Positions 33,249-40,725 of a DNA stretch of 64,000 nt are shown here, piece after piece. Source of the stretch: Chloroflexota bacterium. Its GTDB lineage: Bacteria > Chloroflexota > Anaerolineae > UBA7937 > B3-Chlor. The stretch is taken from the NCBI GenBank assembly GCA_030603665.1, contig JAUVXJ010000004.1, positions 248,001 through 312,000 on the forward strand. The letters run 5' to 3'. The first letter of the stretch is position 1. Each line of letters begins with the position of its first letter. The notes beneath the pieces were generated by a model that worked only from the letters and a program-made list of their open reading frames with translations, was not told the origin of the DNA and did not search any database. The position numbers and the translations under genes were made by a program.

Positions 33249-34034
33249 CTAGACCAGTCCGTCCAGCGAATCGAAGGCACCCTCTACAGCGCGGCGTGCA
33301 GGCGAATCCTGTGGCAATTGAACTAGGGGACGGCCCTCGCTATCATACTGAGCTACCAGGGGATCCATGGGGATCACTCCTGCCAGTCGTAGTTGCTTGT
33401 CCTCGATGAACTGCTCGAGGTGTGGCAAAAGGACCGGCTCCCCGTCTTGGCCTCTGGGAACTCGATTCACGATCAGGCGAATGTGGCCCACCTGTGTCTT
33501 CAGCTCATGTATCAGCTGCGAGACCCTTTCTGCGGTGGCCAGGCCTCTGATAGTTGGATCCGAGACGATGAGCAGCAGATCAACGTTTTCGGTGGTGCGG
33601 CGACTCAGATGCTCGAGCCCGGCCTCGTTGTCTATCACCACGTACTTGTAGGACTTGGACAACCGGTCGATGGATTGTCGGAGCATGTTATTGGCGGCGC
33701 AATAGCAGCCCGGACCCTCCGGACGTCCCATGGCCAAGAGATCGTAACCGTCGTTTTCCATCAGGGCCTGGTTCACTCTGAGTTCCAGGTAGTCTGGCTT
33801 GCTGATGCCTGGCGCAAAAGCTCCCGAGCTGACTTGCTGCGACGTCTCCTCGCGGATGTCACCCACCGTCTCATCAACGGAGGTGCCCAGGGTGAGGTCC
33901 AGGTTGGTGCTAGGGTCGGCATCGATAGCCAGCACTGGCCCGCGGCCACCATCAATGAGGTATTGTATGAGTAGAGCCGACACCAGAGTCTTTCCGGTGC
34001 CGCCCTTTCCAGCGACCGCTATTACTGTAGCCAT
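33249..34034 (-). CDS. second CooC/AcsF-type ATPase
   Basis: 261 residues. Deviant Walker A GKGGTGKTL, IDADPSTNLDLTLG, and the CxC motif in GPGCYCAANN, then VIDNEAGLEHLSRRT as in CooC/AcsF. Distinct from its neighbour in the P-loop (GTGKTL against GVGKTT) and the CxC environment (CYC against CIC). Anaerobes with CODH/ACS often have several paralogues, one for CODH (CooC) and one for acetyl-CoA synthase (AcsF), so the pair suggests both client types (inference). Confidence 0.9.
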   Translation of the reverse strand: MATVIAVAGKGGTGKTLVSALLIQYLIDGGRGPVLAIDADPSTNLDLTLGTSVDETVGDIREETSQQVSSGAFAPGISKPDYLELRVNQALMENDGYDLLAMGRPEGPGCYCAANNMLRQSIDRLSKSYKYVVIDNEAGLEHLSRRTTENVDLLLIVSDPTIRGLATAERVSQLIHELKTQVGHIRLIVNRVPRGQDGEPVLLPHLEQFIEDKQLRLAGVIPMDPLVAQYDSEGRPLVQLPQDSPARRAVEGAFDSLDGLV

Positions 34035-34119
34035 TGGTATTCACACCTTGTTGCCTGGGCGCAATTGTGCATCTGTCGCCACTTGCTGCCACGATCTTGC
34101 TCGAGGTGCGCGGTACGCA

Positions 34120-34539
34120 TTACGATTCATCCTTCACAATCGTAAAGCTACTGGTCACCTCCGCGACTCCGGACACGGTGACACGCACCGAGCAGTACTT
34201 TTCTTCTGAGAGCTTGATGGCCCGCGCGACGGCTTCCTCTGATAGCTCCGGTCCGTGGAGTTTGTACTCAAGGTGGATCTTGCGGAAGGTCCATGGCGGG
34301 TCGGGATCCTGTTCTCCTGTCAGCTCTATCTCCAGGTCCGTCAACTCCTGGCGGCTTTTCTTCAGAATGGAGACTACGTCTACGCCGGTGCATCCACCGA
34401 GTGCTACCAGGAGCACTTCCGACGGCTTCAGCCCAGTGGCGTTCTCGTCGTCCTGGGTGGACATCACCATGCTATGCTTCGTGCTGTCCGTACCCATGAA
34501 CTGCCCCTTACCTATCCATTTAACCGTCGCTTGGGCCAC
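34120..34539 (-). CDS. OsmC family protein
   Basis: 139 residues from GTG 34539, which has GCGGAGGAAATC just upstream; a longer open frame to 34641 has no homology. OsmC/Ohr proteins are homodimeric thiol peroxidases. Two Cys in family positions: LLVALGGCTGVDVVSILKK and EEKYCSVRVTV. The general OsmC pattern of MSTQDDENATGLKPSEVLL is present. Actual peroxide substrate unknown. It is 85 bp upstream of the CooC pair on the same strand. Confidence 0.88.
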   Translation of the reverse strand: MAQATVKWIGKGQFMGTDSTKHSMVMSTQDDENATGLKPSEVLLVALGGCTGVDVVSILKKSRQELTDLEIELTGEQDPDPPWTFRKIHLEYKLHGPELSEEAVARAIKLSEEKYCSVRVTVSGVAEVTSSFTIVKDES

Positions 34540-34698
34540 GATTTCCTCCGCATTCCTTGATCCACCGCCACCACAGAGGCGCGAGATGGGCCTTAGTGGC
34601 AACTGAGTACTCCTCACAAAGGGCATGCGACTTGACTGCAATTGAGCGAAGGAACGTCCTCTTCGTTTCTCCTGTCCCTACCTGAGAGACAATTCGCC

Positions 34699-34735
34699 GG
34701 AGCCTCGCCTCTCTCCTCGGCGGCAACCAGGCTCC
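34699..34735. other. two-tier stem-loop in the 467-bp spacer before the OsmC gene
   Basis: GGAGCCT (34699-34705) pairs with AGGCTCC (34729-34735), enclosing a second 4-bp stem CGCC/GGCG with a 9-nt loop and a GCAACC bulge on one side. A further hairpin CGAAG / CTTCG lies at about 34648-34665. The 34540-35006 spacer has no convincing gene: the long minus-strand frame through it is Arg-rich and looks like a shadow. Role unknown; structured 5' leader of osmC or 3' element of the upstream gene are possibilities. Confidence 0.4.
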
Positions 34736-35006
34736 CGCCTCCGACTTCCCCCCATTCGCACCGTCGTCCCTGCTACTAACCTGAAACGAACAGCCCGCAT
34801 CATGGCGCACCAACTGGGCGAGCGACAAAGCTCTGCCGCATCTGGCATCCTCCAGCCCTCTCAACTCAGGTCTCGCGATTGGAAGCCGTAGGCCTGCAGG
34901 ACTCGCGGATACAGCGATCAGACGTTCAGCAGCATTGCGTAACAGGTCTTCGAAGACCGTCTCGCTGCGCCTTGCTGAGAGGATGTATGGGCTGCGATTC
35001 TCAAAC

Positions 35007-35273
35007 TCAGACGCGGGCGTCCGGCTCCACCTTGAAGACCTCATCACCAGGGCGCGCCTTCTGATCCAGTTTGAGCGCGACCTCCTGACCAGCTTCCCCC
35101 TTTTCAATGGGTTGGTGCTCGACCTGCATGGATTCCACTTTCTGCTGAAAGTCCCGGTCACCACCCATGATGCGAATCTCGTCTCCCAGCTCGAGGGACG
35201 CCGTCAGGTCGATCACAGCCACCCCGATTTTCGAGAAGTAGTTGGTTACTTTGCCCAGTTCCTTCTCCGCCAT
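35007..35273 (-). CDS. stand-alone EF-Tu domain 2-like protein
   Basis: 88 residues from ATG 35273 (AAGGAGG upstream). The sequence (GKVTNYFSKIGVAVIDL, LELGDEIRIMGG, VESMQVEHQPIEKGEAGQEVAL) resembles the beta-barrel domain 2 of EF-Tu/IF-2 without any GTPase domain. Similar small proteins are annotated 'translation elongation factor-like' in some anaerobic bacteria and archaea, sometimes near U32 peptidases; no peptidase U32 is seen here. Function unknown. It lies about 200 bp downstream of trm112. Confidence 0.75.
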   Translation of the reverse strand: MAEKELGKVTNYFSKIGVAVIDLTASLELGDEIRIMGGDRDFQQKVESMQVEHQPIEKGEAGQEVALKLDQKARPGDEVFKVEPDARV

Positions 35274-35472
35274 TGCCAAGAGCCTCCTTTCACGCCGGAC
35301 TCCGAATCGTTTGTTGCCGGTGAATCCATTCGCCCCATCTCATCATGAGACCAGTCATACGTGCCAGTGACCCCGTCTGCGGGGGCTCCCGACCTTCGAA
35401 CCAGGTCCTGTCTGGTTGCCGGCAGTCGTCGCCGGGCCAGCCGCGCTCCCATCTCGCTCCCCCGCAGTCCCT

Positions 35473-35673
35473 TCATGGTGTGCCTAGGTCTTCCACGTTC
35501 ACGTCTATGTACTTGTCACCTTCTTCAATGAGCATGATAGGGATGCTGTCGCGTATGGGGTACTTGCGGCGGCATTCATCGTTGGTGCAGACCAGCCAGG
35601 TCTCCCTGACCAATTCCACTTTGGCCTTGCAGGCGGGACAAGCCAGAATGCGCAGCAAATCTTCACTGATCAT
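35473..35673 (-). CDS. Trm112 family zinc-ribbon protein
   Basis: 66 residues from ATG 35673, with GAGGAG upstream; an extension to 35748 runs through the promoter and is not real. Trm112-like fold: LLRILACPACKAKVELV with the first CxxC, then CTNDECRRKYPIRDSIPIML with the second pair (CxxxxC). Bacterial homologues are small zinc proteins of uncertain role, while the eukaryotic one activates methyltransferases. Single-gene unit with its own promoter, divergent from rpsB. Confidence 0.88.
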   Translation of the reverse strand: MISEDLLRILACPACKAKVELVRETWLVCTNDECRRKYPIRDSIPIMLIEEGDKYIDVNVEDLGTP

Positions 35674-35719
35674 TTCAGTGTCTCCTCTCTGTCTCCTGCA
35701 TAGTGAAAGGCTTGTGACT

Positions 35720-35748
35720 AGTATAACACAGCCCTGCCTCAAGCTCAA
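35720..35748 (-). promoter_or_regulatory. promoter of trm112
   Basis: Minus strand: TTGAGC (35748-35743), 17-bp spacer, TATACT (35725-35720). Start near 35713, leader about 40 nt. Part of the 400-bp divergent region shared with rpsB (35674-36073). Confidence 0.65.
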
Positions 35749-35910
35749 GCGTGATGTCCCAGTGTGGAGACACGGTTCGCGGATCCGCCGCGGCTGTCAA
35801 TACCGCGGTGCATGAAAAGTCCACCTCAGGATGTCTTGGGACCAGCTCGGGCTGGGAGTGGCACCTGCTGGGTCGCTGATGTGGCACACAGCAGCGGGCA
35901 CTGCATGGGC

Positions 35911-35939
35911 TTGCCAGTCGCGGGGCTATCTGATATGAT
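35911..35939 (+). promoter_or_regulatory. promoter of the rpsB operon
   Basis: TTGCCA (35911-35916), 17-bp spacer, TATGAT (35934-35939). Start expected near 35946, giving a leader of about 128 nt before rpsB, long enough for S2 autoregulation as known in other bacteria, though I cannot assign a defined structure. Confidence 0.7.
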
Positions 35940-36073
35940 ATAGTGGTCATAGCGAGAAAGCACGTCCTCTGACCGAGGCAGGGGTTGCCTGGTTGTGCCG
36001 AGCGCAGCGCGCATCAGGTTCCTGGTCGGGATGAGGAGGGCGGAAGTCCAAAAACAATCGAAGGAGTGTAAGA

Positions 36074-37009
36074 ATGACAGTAGTACAGATGAAGGAGTTG
36101 CTGGAGGCTGGTGTGCATTTCGGGCATCGCGTCAAGCGATGGCATCCAAAGATGCGTTCCTACATCTTCACCGAGCGCAACGGCATCCACATCATCGACA
36201 TCCAGCAGACCATAAAGCGGCTGGAGGAAGCCACAGAGCTGATCGGGGAAGACATCAGTGGCGGCGGTATGCTTCTGTTTGTGGGAACCAAGAAGCAGGC
36301 GAAGGAAAACCTCGCGGAGGCGGCTGTAAGGTGCGGCATGCCCTACGTGAATGAGCGCTGGCTCGGTGGCACGTTGACCAATTTCCGCACAATCCGCCAA
36401 CGCATCGACTATCTGCTCGACCTTGAGCACAGGTTTGAGCAAGGCGAGTTCCAGAAGCTGACCAAGAAGGAAATCCTCAGCCTGGAACGGAAGATGGACA
36501 AGCTCAATCGGCGACTAGGGGGCATCAAGGGTATGGATCGCCTGCCCAGCCTGGTGTTCATCACCGATATGAGGCGGGAGCAGATCGCAGTCAAGGAAGC
36601 AAACAAGCTCGGCATTCCCATCTTAGCCATGGTCGATACCAATTGCGATCCTACTCCGATCGACTTGGTGATCCCAGCCAATGATGACGCCATCAGGTCC
36701 ATTAAGCTGATAGCCAACAAGCTAGCTGATGCGGTCGTCGAGGGGCAGCACATACGGGCTGCCCTTTTGGCCGAGGAAGAAGAGGAGATGCTGGAGTCGG
36801 CCGCAGAATGGGACGAGCACGAATACGAAGAGGAAGAGGAAGTAGGGGTGGGGGCCGAGGAGTTCGCGCAGGATACGGAGACACCCGTGGCCGAGAAGGA
36901 ACACGTCGGCAGCGAGGATGCTGGGGACTCGCAGGCGACCAACAACGAAGGCGGTGCCGATCAGAGCACGGAGTCTGAGATCGGCGAGAAGACCGGTGAG
37001 GAAGAATAG
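36074..37009 (+). CDS. rpsB: 30S ribosomal protein S2 with acidic C-terminal extension
   Basis: 311 residues, about 70 longer than the usual S2. The core is standard: [20 protein letters not shown], then LGGTLTNF and the late [23 protein letters not shown]. After about residue 235 comes a Glu-rich tail (for example [20 protein letters not shown]) with no known domain. AAGGAG lies 8 bases before the ATG. Followed without a gap by tsf, the usual pair. Confidence 0.97.
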   Translation: MTVVQMKELLEAGVHFGHRVKRWHPKMRSYIFTERNGIHIIDIQQTIKRLEEATELIGEDISGGGMLLFVGTKKQAKENLAEAAVRCGMPYVNERWLGGTLTNFRTIRQRIDYLLDLEHRFEQGEFQKLTKKEILSLERKMDKLNRRLGGIKGMDRLPSLVFITDMRREQIAVKEANKLGIPILAMVDTNCDPTPIDLVIPANDDAIRSIKLIANKLADAVVEGQHIRAALLAEEEEEMLESAAEWDEHEYEEEEEVGVGAEEFAQDTETPVAEKEHVGSEDAGDSQATNNEGGADQSTESEIGEKTGEEE

Positions 37010-37687
37010 ATGGTGATCACTGTTGACATGGTGAAAGAGTTACGACAGCAAACTGGAGCGGGCGTTCTGGATTGCCGGAATGCCCTTGAGGAAGTGGAAG
37101 GGGACTTCGAACGGGCTGCGGAACTGCTGCAGAAGAAGGGTCTGGCTGTTGCAGCGAAGAAGGCAGATCGTGAAGCCAACAACGGCTTAGTGGAGGCGTA
37201 TGTTCACGCGGGAGGCAAGCTCGGCGTCTTGGTGGAGGTGAACTGCGAGACCGATTTCGTGGCTCGGACGGAGGTGTTCAAAGAATTGGCCCACGATTTG
37301 GCCATGCAGGTCGCCGCAACAGACCCACTCTATCTTACGCCCGAGGACATCCCCCCGGAGGTCATAGAGCGGGAACGTCAGTGGCAGCGCGAGCAGGTGG
37401 GTGACGACAAGCCCGAAGAGATCATGGATAAGATCCTGGAGGGCAAGCTGAGGAAGTACCATCAGGAGGTCTGTCTCATGGAGCAACCGTTCATCAAGGA
37501 TGATGAGATAACTGTGCGTGAGTTGGTGGTGGACCACATAGCGAAGTTGGGCGAGAATATCAAGGTCCGTCGCTTTGCACGCTTCGAGCTGGAGGGTGAA
37601 ATCTGTCCGCAGTGCAGCAGCTCCATCAGGTCAGATGTCCAGTTCTGCGGCAGTTGCGGCTGTCGCTTGGATCGAGGGCCAGAATAG
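37010..37687 (+). CDS. tsf: elongation factor Ts with C-terminal zinc ribbon
   Basis: 225 residues. EF-Ts recycles EF-Tu-GDP. The N-terminal UBA-like part ([20 protein letters not shown]) and the core signature with [12 protein letters not shown] are present; the protein is the short, one-subdomain type. The last 30 residues form a four-Cys zinc ribbon ([19 protein letters not shown], two CxxC pairs), which is not part of normal EF-Ts. The ATG starts the base after the rpsB stop. The ribbon could bind RNA or a protein partner (inference). Confidence 0.94.
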   Translation: MVITVDMVKELRQQTGAGVLDCRNALEEVEGDFERAAELLQKKGLAVAAKKADREANNGLVEAYVHAGGKLGVLVEVNCETDFVARTEVFKELAHDLAMQVAATDPLYLTPEDIPPEVIERERQWQREQVGDDKPEEIMDKILEGKLRKYHQEVCLMEQPFIKDDEITVRELVVDHIAKLGENIKVRRFARFELEGEICPQCSSSIRSDVQFCGSCGCRLDRGPE

Positions 37688-37786
37688 GAGCCTCGTGCAT
37701 CGGTGTGTATCCTGGGATGGCCAAGAGGGGGAAGGATCCGGGGTCAGCCCAGAGGACGCAAGCGGTGCACTACTCAAGGGTCGTAG

Positions 37787-38524
37787 TTGATTGCCGTGAG
37801 TGAGTTCAAGCCAAGGTACGATAGGATTCTTCTCAAGCTTGGAGGCGAAGCGCTTGCCAGTGTAGATGGCTCTGGCATAGATGCGAGCAGGCTGGGAGAG
37901 GTTGCATCGGTTGTCAAGAACGTTAGGGACATTGGCGTCCAGCTGGCTATCGTCATCGGCGCAGGGAACATATGGCGTGGCAAGAACGGCATAGCCAAGG
38001 GTATGGACAGGTCCACGGCCGATCACATGGGCATGCTAGCCACCGTGATCAACGCCTTGGCGCTGCAGGACGCCCTTGAGAACATCGGAGTGACCACGCG
38101 CGTCCAGACAGCCATCGAGATGCGGTCGGTGGCTGAACCATACATCAGGCTGCGGGCGATCCGACATCTGGAGAAAGACCGCGTGGTCATTATGGGCGCG
38201 GGCACGGGTAATCCATACTTCACGACGGACACCGCGGCTGCCCTGAGGGCCATGGAGGTCGACGCCGAGGTCCTGATCAAGGCCACGAAGGTGGACGCTG
38301 TGTATGATGCCGACCCCGAGGTGGATGTCGGTGCCAGGAAGTTGGAGCGCCTGACGTATCTCGAGGCCCTGGAGCTGCGAGTAGGAGTCATGGATAGCAC
38401 GGCAATATCGCTGTGCATGGACAACAACCTGCCCATCATCGTCATCAATCTTTGGGCACCGGATAACCTTGTGAGAGTCGTTTGTGGAGAGAGCCTGGGC
38501 ACCTTGGTGTCCGCTACTCGATGA
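37787..38524 (+). CDS. pyrH: UMP kinase
   Basis: 245 residues with a TTG start after AAGGG. Amino-acid-kinase fold phosphorylating UMP to UDP. Motifs: [10 protein letters not shown] at the N-terminus, [12 protein letters not shown], and the base/phosphate region [19 protein letters not shown] and [13 protein letters not shown]. Usual gene order tsf-pyrH-frr. Its last codons run 30 bp short of the frr start. Confidence 0.95.
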   Translation: MIAVSEFKPRYDRILLKLGGEALASVDGSGIDASRLGEVASVVKNVRDIGVQLAIVIGAGNIWRGKNGIAKGMDRSTADHMGMLATVINALALQDALENIGVTTRVQTAIEMRSVAEPYIRLRAIRHLEKDRVVIMGAGTGNPYFTTDTAAALRAMEVDAEVLIKATKVDAVYDADPEVDVGARKLERLTYLEALELRVGVMDSTAISLCMDNNLPIIVINLWAPDNLVRVVCGESLGTLVSATR

Positions 38525-38553
38525 TCGTTGGCTTGAAGGATGGGGGGTTCCTG

Positions 38554-39111
38554 GTGATTGAAGACGTCTTGAAGGAAACCGACGAGCGGATGAAGAAATG
38601 CATCGAGGCTCTGCAGACCGATCTGGTCAATATAAGGACTGGACGGGCATCGCCTGCCTTGGTGGAGCGCCTCCAGGTTGAGTACTATGGAACAGACGTT
38701 CCTCTGAATCAAATGGCGACGATTTCGGTTCCCGAGCCACGACTGCTGGTGATTCGTCCGTATGATCCGTCCTCGTTGCCTCACGTGGAGAAGGCTATTC
38801 TAAAGTCTGAATTGGGCCTGACCCCGTCGAACGACGGCAAAGTGATTCGGCTGTCCATACCGCGGTTGACGGAAGAACGTCGTCTTGAGCTGGTGAAGAT
38901 GGTGCAAAAGAGGGTTGAAGAGGCCAGAGTGGCCGTTCGGAATTGCAGACGCGACGGCCTGCAAGACTTGCGGGATCTGGAGAGGGAGAAGCTCATTCCG
39001 GAGGATGACTACTACCGCGGCAAGGACAGGACGCAGGAGTTGACGGACCGGCATGTGGAAAGGATAGACGAGATCGAGGCAGCCAAGGAAAAGCAGATAG
39101 TGGAAGTGTAG
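38554..39111 (+). CDS. frr: ribosome recycling factor
   Basis: 185 residues, exactly the usual RRF length, from GTG 38554 (GGGGG nearby upstream); a longer frame from 38482 overlaps pyrH and is rejected. RRF with EF-G splits post-termination ribosomes. Signatures: ALQTDLVNIRTGRASPALV, VPEPRLLVIRPYDPSSLPHVEKAI, LTEERRLELVK. Confidence 0.96.
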   Translation: MIEDVLKETDERMKKCIEALQTDLVNIRTGRASPALVERLQVEYYGTDVPLNQMATISVPEPRLLVIRPYDPSSLPHVEKAILKSELGLTPSNDGKVIRLSIPRLTEERRLELVKMVQKRVEEARVAVRNCRRDGLQDLRDLEREKLIPEDDYYRGKDRTQELTDRHVERIDEIEAAKEKQIVEV

Positions 39112-39119
39112 GGTGGGAA

Positions 39120-39833
39120 ATGGAGCTTCCTGAGCCTGTGTTGTCCGTCCCCCATCACATCGGCGTCATCATGGATGGAAATGGCCGATGGGCGCAAGAG
39201 CATGGTCTGCCGCGATTGGAGGGCCATCGTGCTGGCACGGAGAACATCCGTAGACTGTTGCGAAGCTGTGGCGAGTATGGGATCAAGATCGTCACCATCT
39301 ACGCCTTTTCGACCGAGAATTGGTACCGCCCATCCAATGAAGTGCGGGGGTTGATTGGGATCCTAGAGAGGGTCCTGGAGAAAGAGGTTGAGAACCTGCA
39401 CCAAGAGGGCGTGAAGCTGCGCCATGTTGGTGAACTGGAAGGACTTCCTGATAGGCTTCGCAAAGCGGTGCTGGACGCCATCGAGTTGACCAAGAACAAC
39501 GATCGGCTGATTCTGAATGTCGCCTTCAATTATGGAGGACGAGCGGAGATAGTCCGTGCCGTCAAGAGACTCCTCGAGGACGACCCCGACCCCAACGAGA
39601 TTGACGAGGAGTTGTTCGGCGGCTACCTCTATACGAAGGGATTGCCTGATCCGGATTTGATCGTCCGCACTGGTGGCGAGATGAGGCTCAGCAATTTCCT
39701 CATCTGGCAGTCTGCCTACGCGGAGTACTACTCCACGCCCACGTTCTGGCCGGACTTCGACAAGGAGGAACTCACCAAGGCGTTACAGGCGTACGCCCGG
39801 CGAGAAAGACGCTTTGGCAGGCTGAAGGTGTAG
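39120..39833 (+). CDS. uppS: undecaprenyl diphosphate synthase (cis-prenyltransferase)
   Basis: 237 residues. It extends farnesyl diphosphate to the C55 carrier of peptidoglycan synthesis. Diagnostic N-terminus HHIGVIMDGNGRWAQEHG, then TIYAFSTENWYRP and the C-terminal DPDLIVRTGGEMRLSNFL with WQSAYAEYY. Starts 8 bp after frr; two-base spacing from its stop to cdsA. No missing catalytic residue. Confidence 0.96.
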   Translation: MELPEPVLSVPHHIGVIMDGNGRWAQEHGLPRLEGHRAGTENIRRLLRSCGEYGIKIVTIYAFSTENWYRPSNEVRGLIGILERVLEKEVENLHQEGVKLRHVGELEGLPDRLRKAVLDAIELTKNNDRLILNVAFNYGGRAEIVRAVKRLLEDDPDPNEIDEELFGGYLYTKGLPDPDLIVRTGGEMRLSNFLIWQSAYAEYYSTPTFWPDFDKEELTKALQAYARRERRFGRLKV

Positions 39834-39834
39834 A

Positions 39835-40635
39835 TTGTCCGTTCTCCGTCGTCGCATCATTAGTGGTCTGGTCTATGGGCTCCTGACCCTCTCGGCCGTG
39901 TACCTCGGCGGGCTGCCGTTTCTCGGAGCGGTGCTGGCAATGGCTCTCTTGGCTGGGCGAGAGTACCAGCGGATGATTGCACGCCGCGGATACCAGCCTC
40001 TCTACGTCCTCCAGTTGGGGTTAACAGCATTCCTGGTGCTTGGGGCCGCCTGGCTGTCGCCAGATGTCGTCATTGGCGGGCTAGTGTTGATCCTTGTCTC
40101 TACCCTCGTCTGGCAGTTGACCCGTATGACCAGTGGCGAGCGGCCGTTTGTGGACTGGGCTTTGAGTCTTTCCGGAGCACTGTATCTCGGTTGGCTCTCT
40201 GCGTATTTCGTCAAGCTCAGGAGTCTGCCCGGTGGGCTGAGCTGGATGATCTTGGCCTTGGCAGCCGCCTGGAGTTGCGATAGCATCGCCTACATCTTTG
40301 GCAGGCTGTGGGGGAAGCACAGTTTCTTTCCCAGCGTCAGTCCTCGGAAGACATGGGAAGGCGCACTGGCCGGGTGGCTTGGGGCCGCGATCGTCGTCGT
40401 GGTTGTCGGCCAGGCTCTCGGATCGTCGATTGCCTGGTCCTTGGGCCTTGGCCTGGTTGCTTCCCTGGCTGCCATCTTCGGCGACTTGGTGGAGTCCATG
40501 ATCAAGCGGCAGATGGGGGTGAAAGATTCCGGGAGGCTGGTGCCCGGGCACGGTGGGATTCTAGATCGTGTGGACAGCCTACTTCTTACGGTCGTTGTCG
40601 TGTTCTACTACGTAACGCTGGTACCGGGAGGGTAG
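39835..40635 (+). CDS. cdsA: phosphatidate cytidylyltransferase
   Basis: 266 residues with a TTG start (AAGG upstream). Integral membrane enzyme making CDP-diacylglycerol from phosphatidate. Around seven or eight hydrophobic segments and the family signature near the C-terminus, SMIKRQMGVKDSGRLVPGHG followed by GILDRVDSL, are present. Standard neighbour of uppS. Last gene of the rpsB-to-cdsA set. Confidence 0.95.
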   Translation: MSVLRRRIISGLVYGLLTLSAVYLGGLPFLGAVLAMALLAGREYQRMIARRGYQPLYVLQLGLTAFLVLGAAWLSPDVVIGGLVLILVSTLVWQLTRMTSGERPFVDWALSLSGALYLGWLSAYFVKLRSLPGGLSWMILALAAAWSCDSIAYIFGRLWGKHSFFPSVSPRKTWEGALAGWLGAAIVVVVVGQALGSSIAWSLGLGLVASLAAIFGDLVESMIKRQMGVKDSGRLVPGHGGILDRVDSLLLTVVVVFYYVTLVPGG

Positions 40636-40725
40636 TTCAGGGTTGTACTCCAGTTGTGATCGGCACAGACGGACGGAACTCGCCATTCTTCCGGCCTTCC
40701 TGACCCAGGAGATGTGGAGGATGGG

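Noticed and set aside
33950..34119. Second Nur-like palindrome upstream of the CooC pair (TTGCctgggcGCAA)
   Set aside because: The distance between TTGC and GCAA is 6 rather than the 9 of the Nur box, and only 4-bp arms match.
34642..35000. Glycine riboswitch resembling CTCTCAGGTAGGGACAG on the minus strand
   Set aside because: The CCGAAGG-type core and the usual glycine gene context are missing, and the following gene is an OsmC protein. Only the 3' end resembles the class, so I kept it as an unassigned structured spacer.
34520..35164. 214-residue minus-strand frame across the spacer
   Set aside because: Arg/Ser-rich, overlaps two real genes in another frame and shows no family pattern.
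35330..35430. tRNA-like element around GGTTCGAA on the minus strand
   Set aside because: The flanking acceptor and anticodon stems cannot be formed; no other tRNA candidate was seen by eye.
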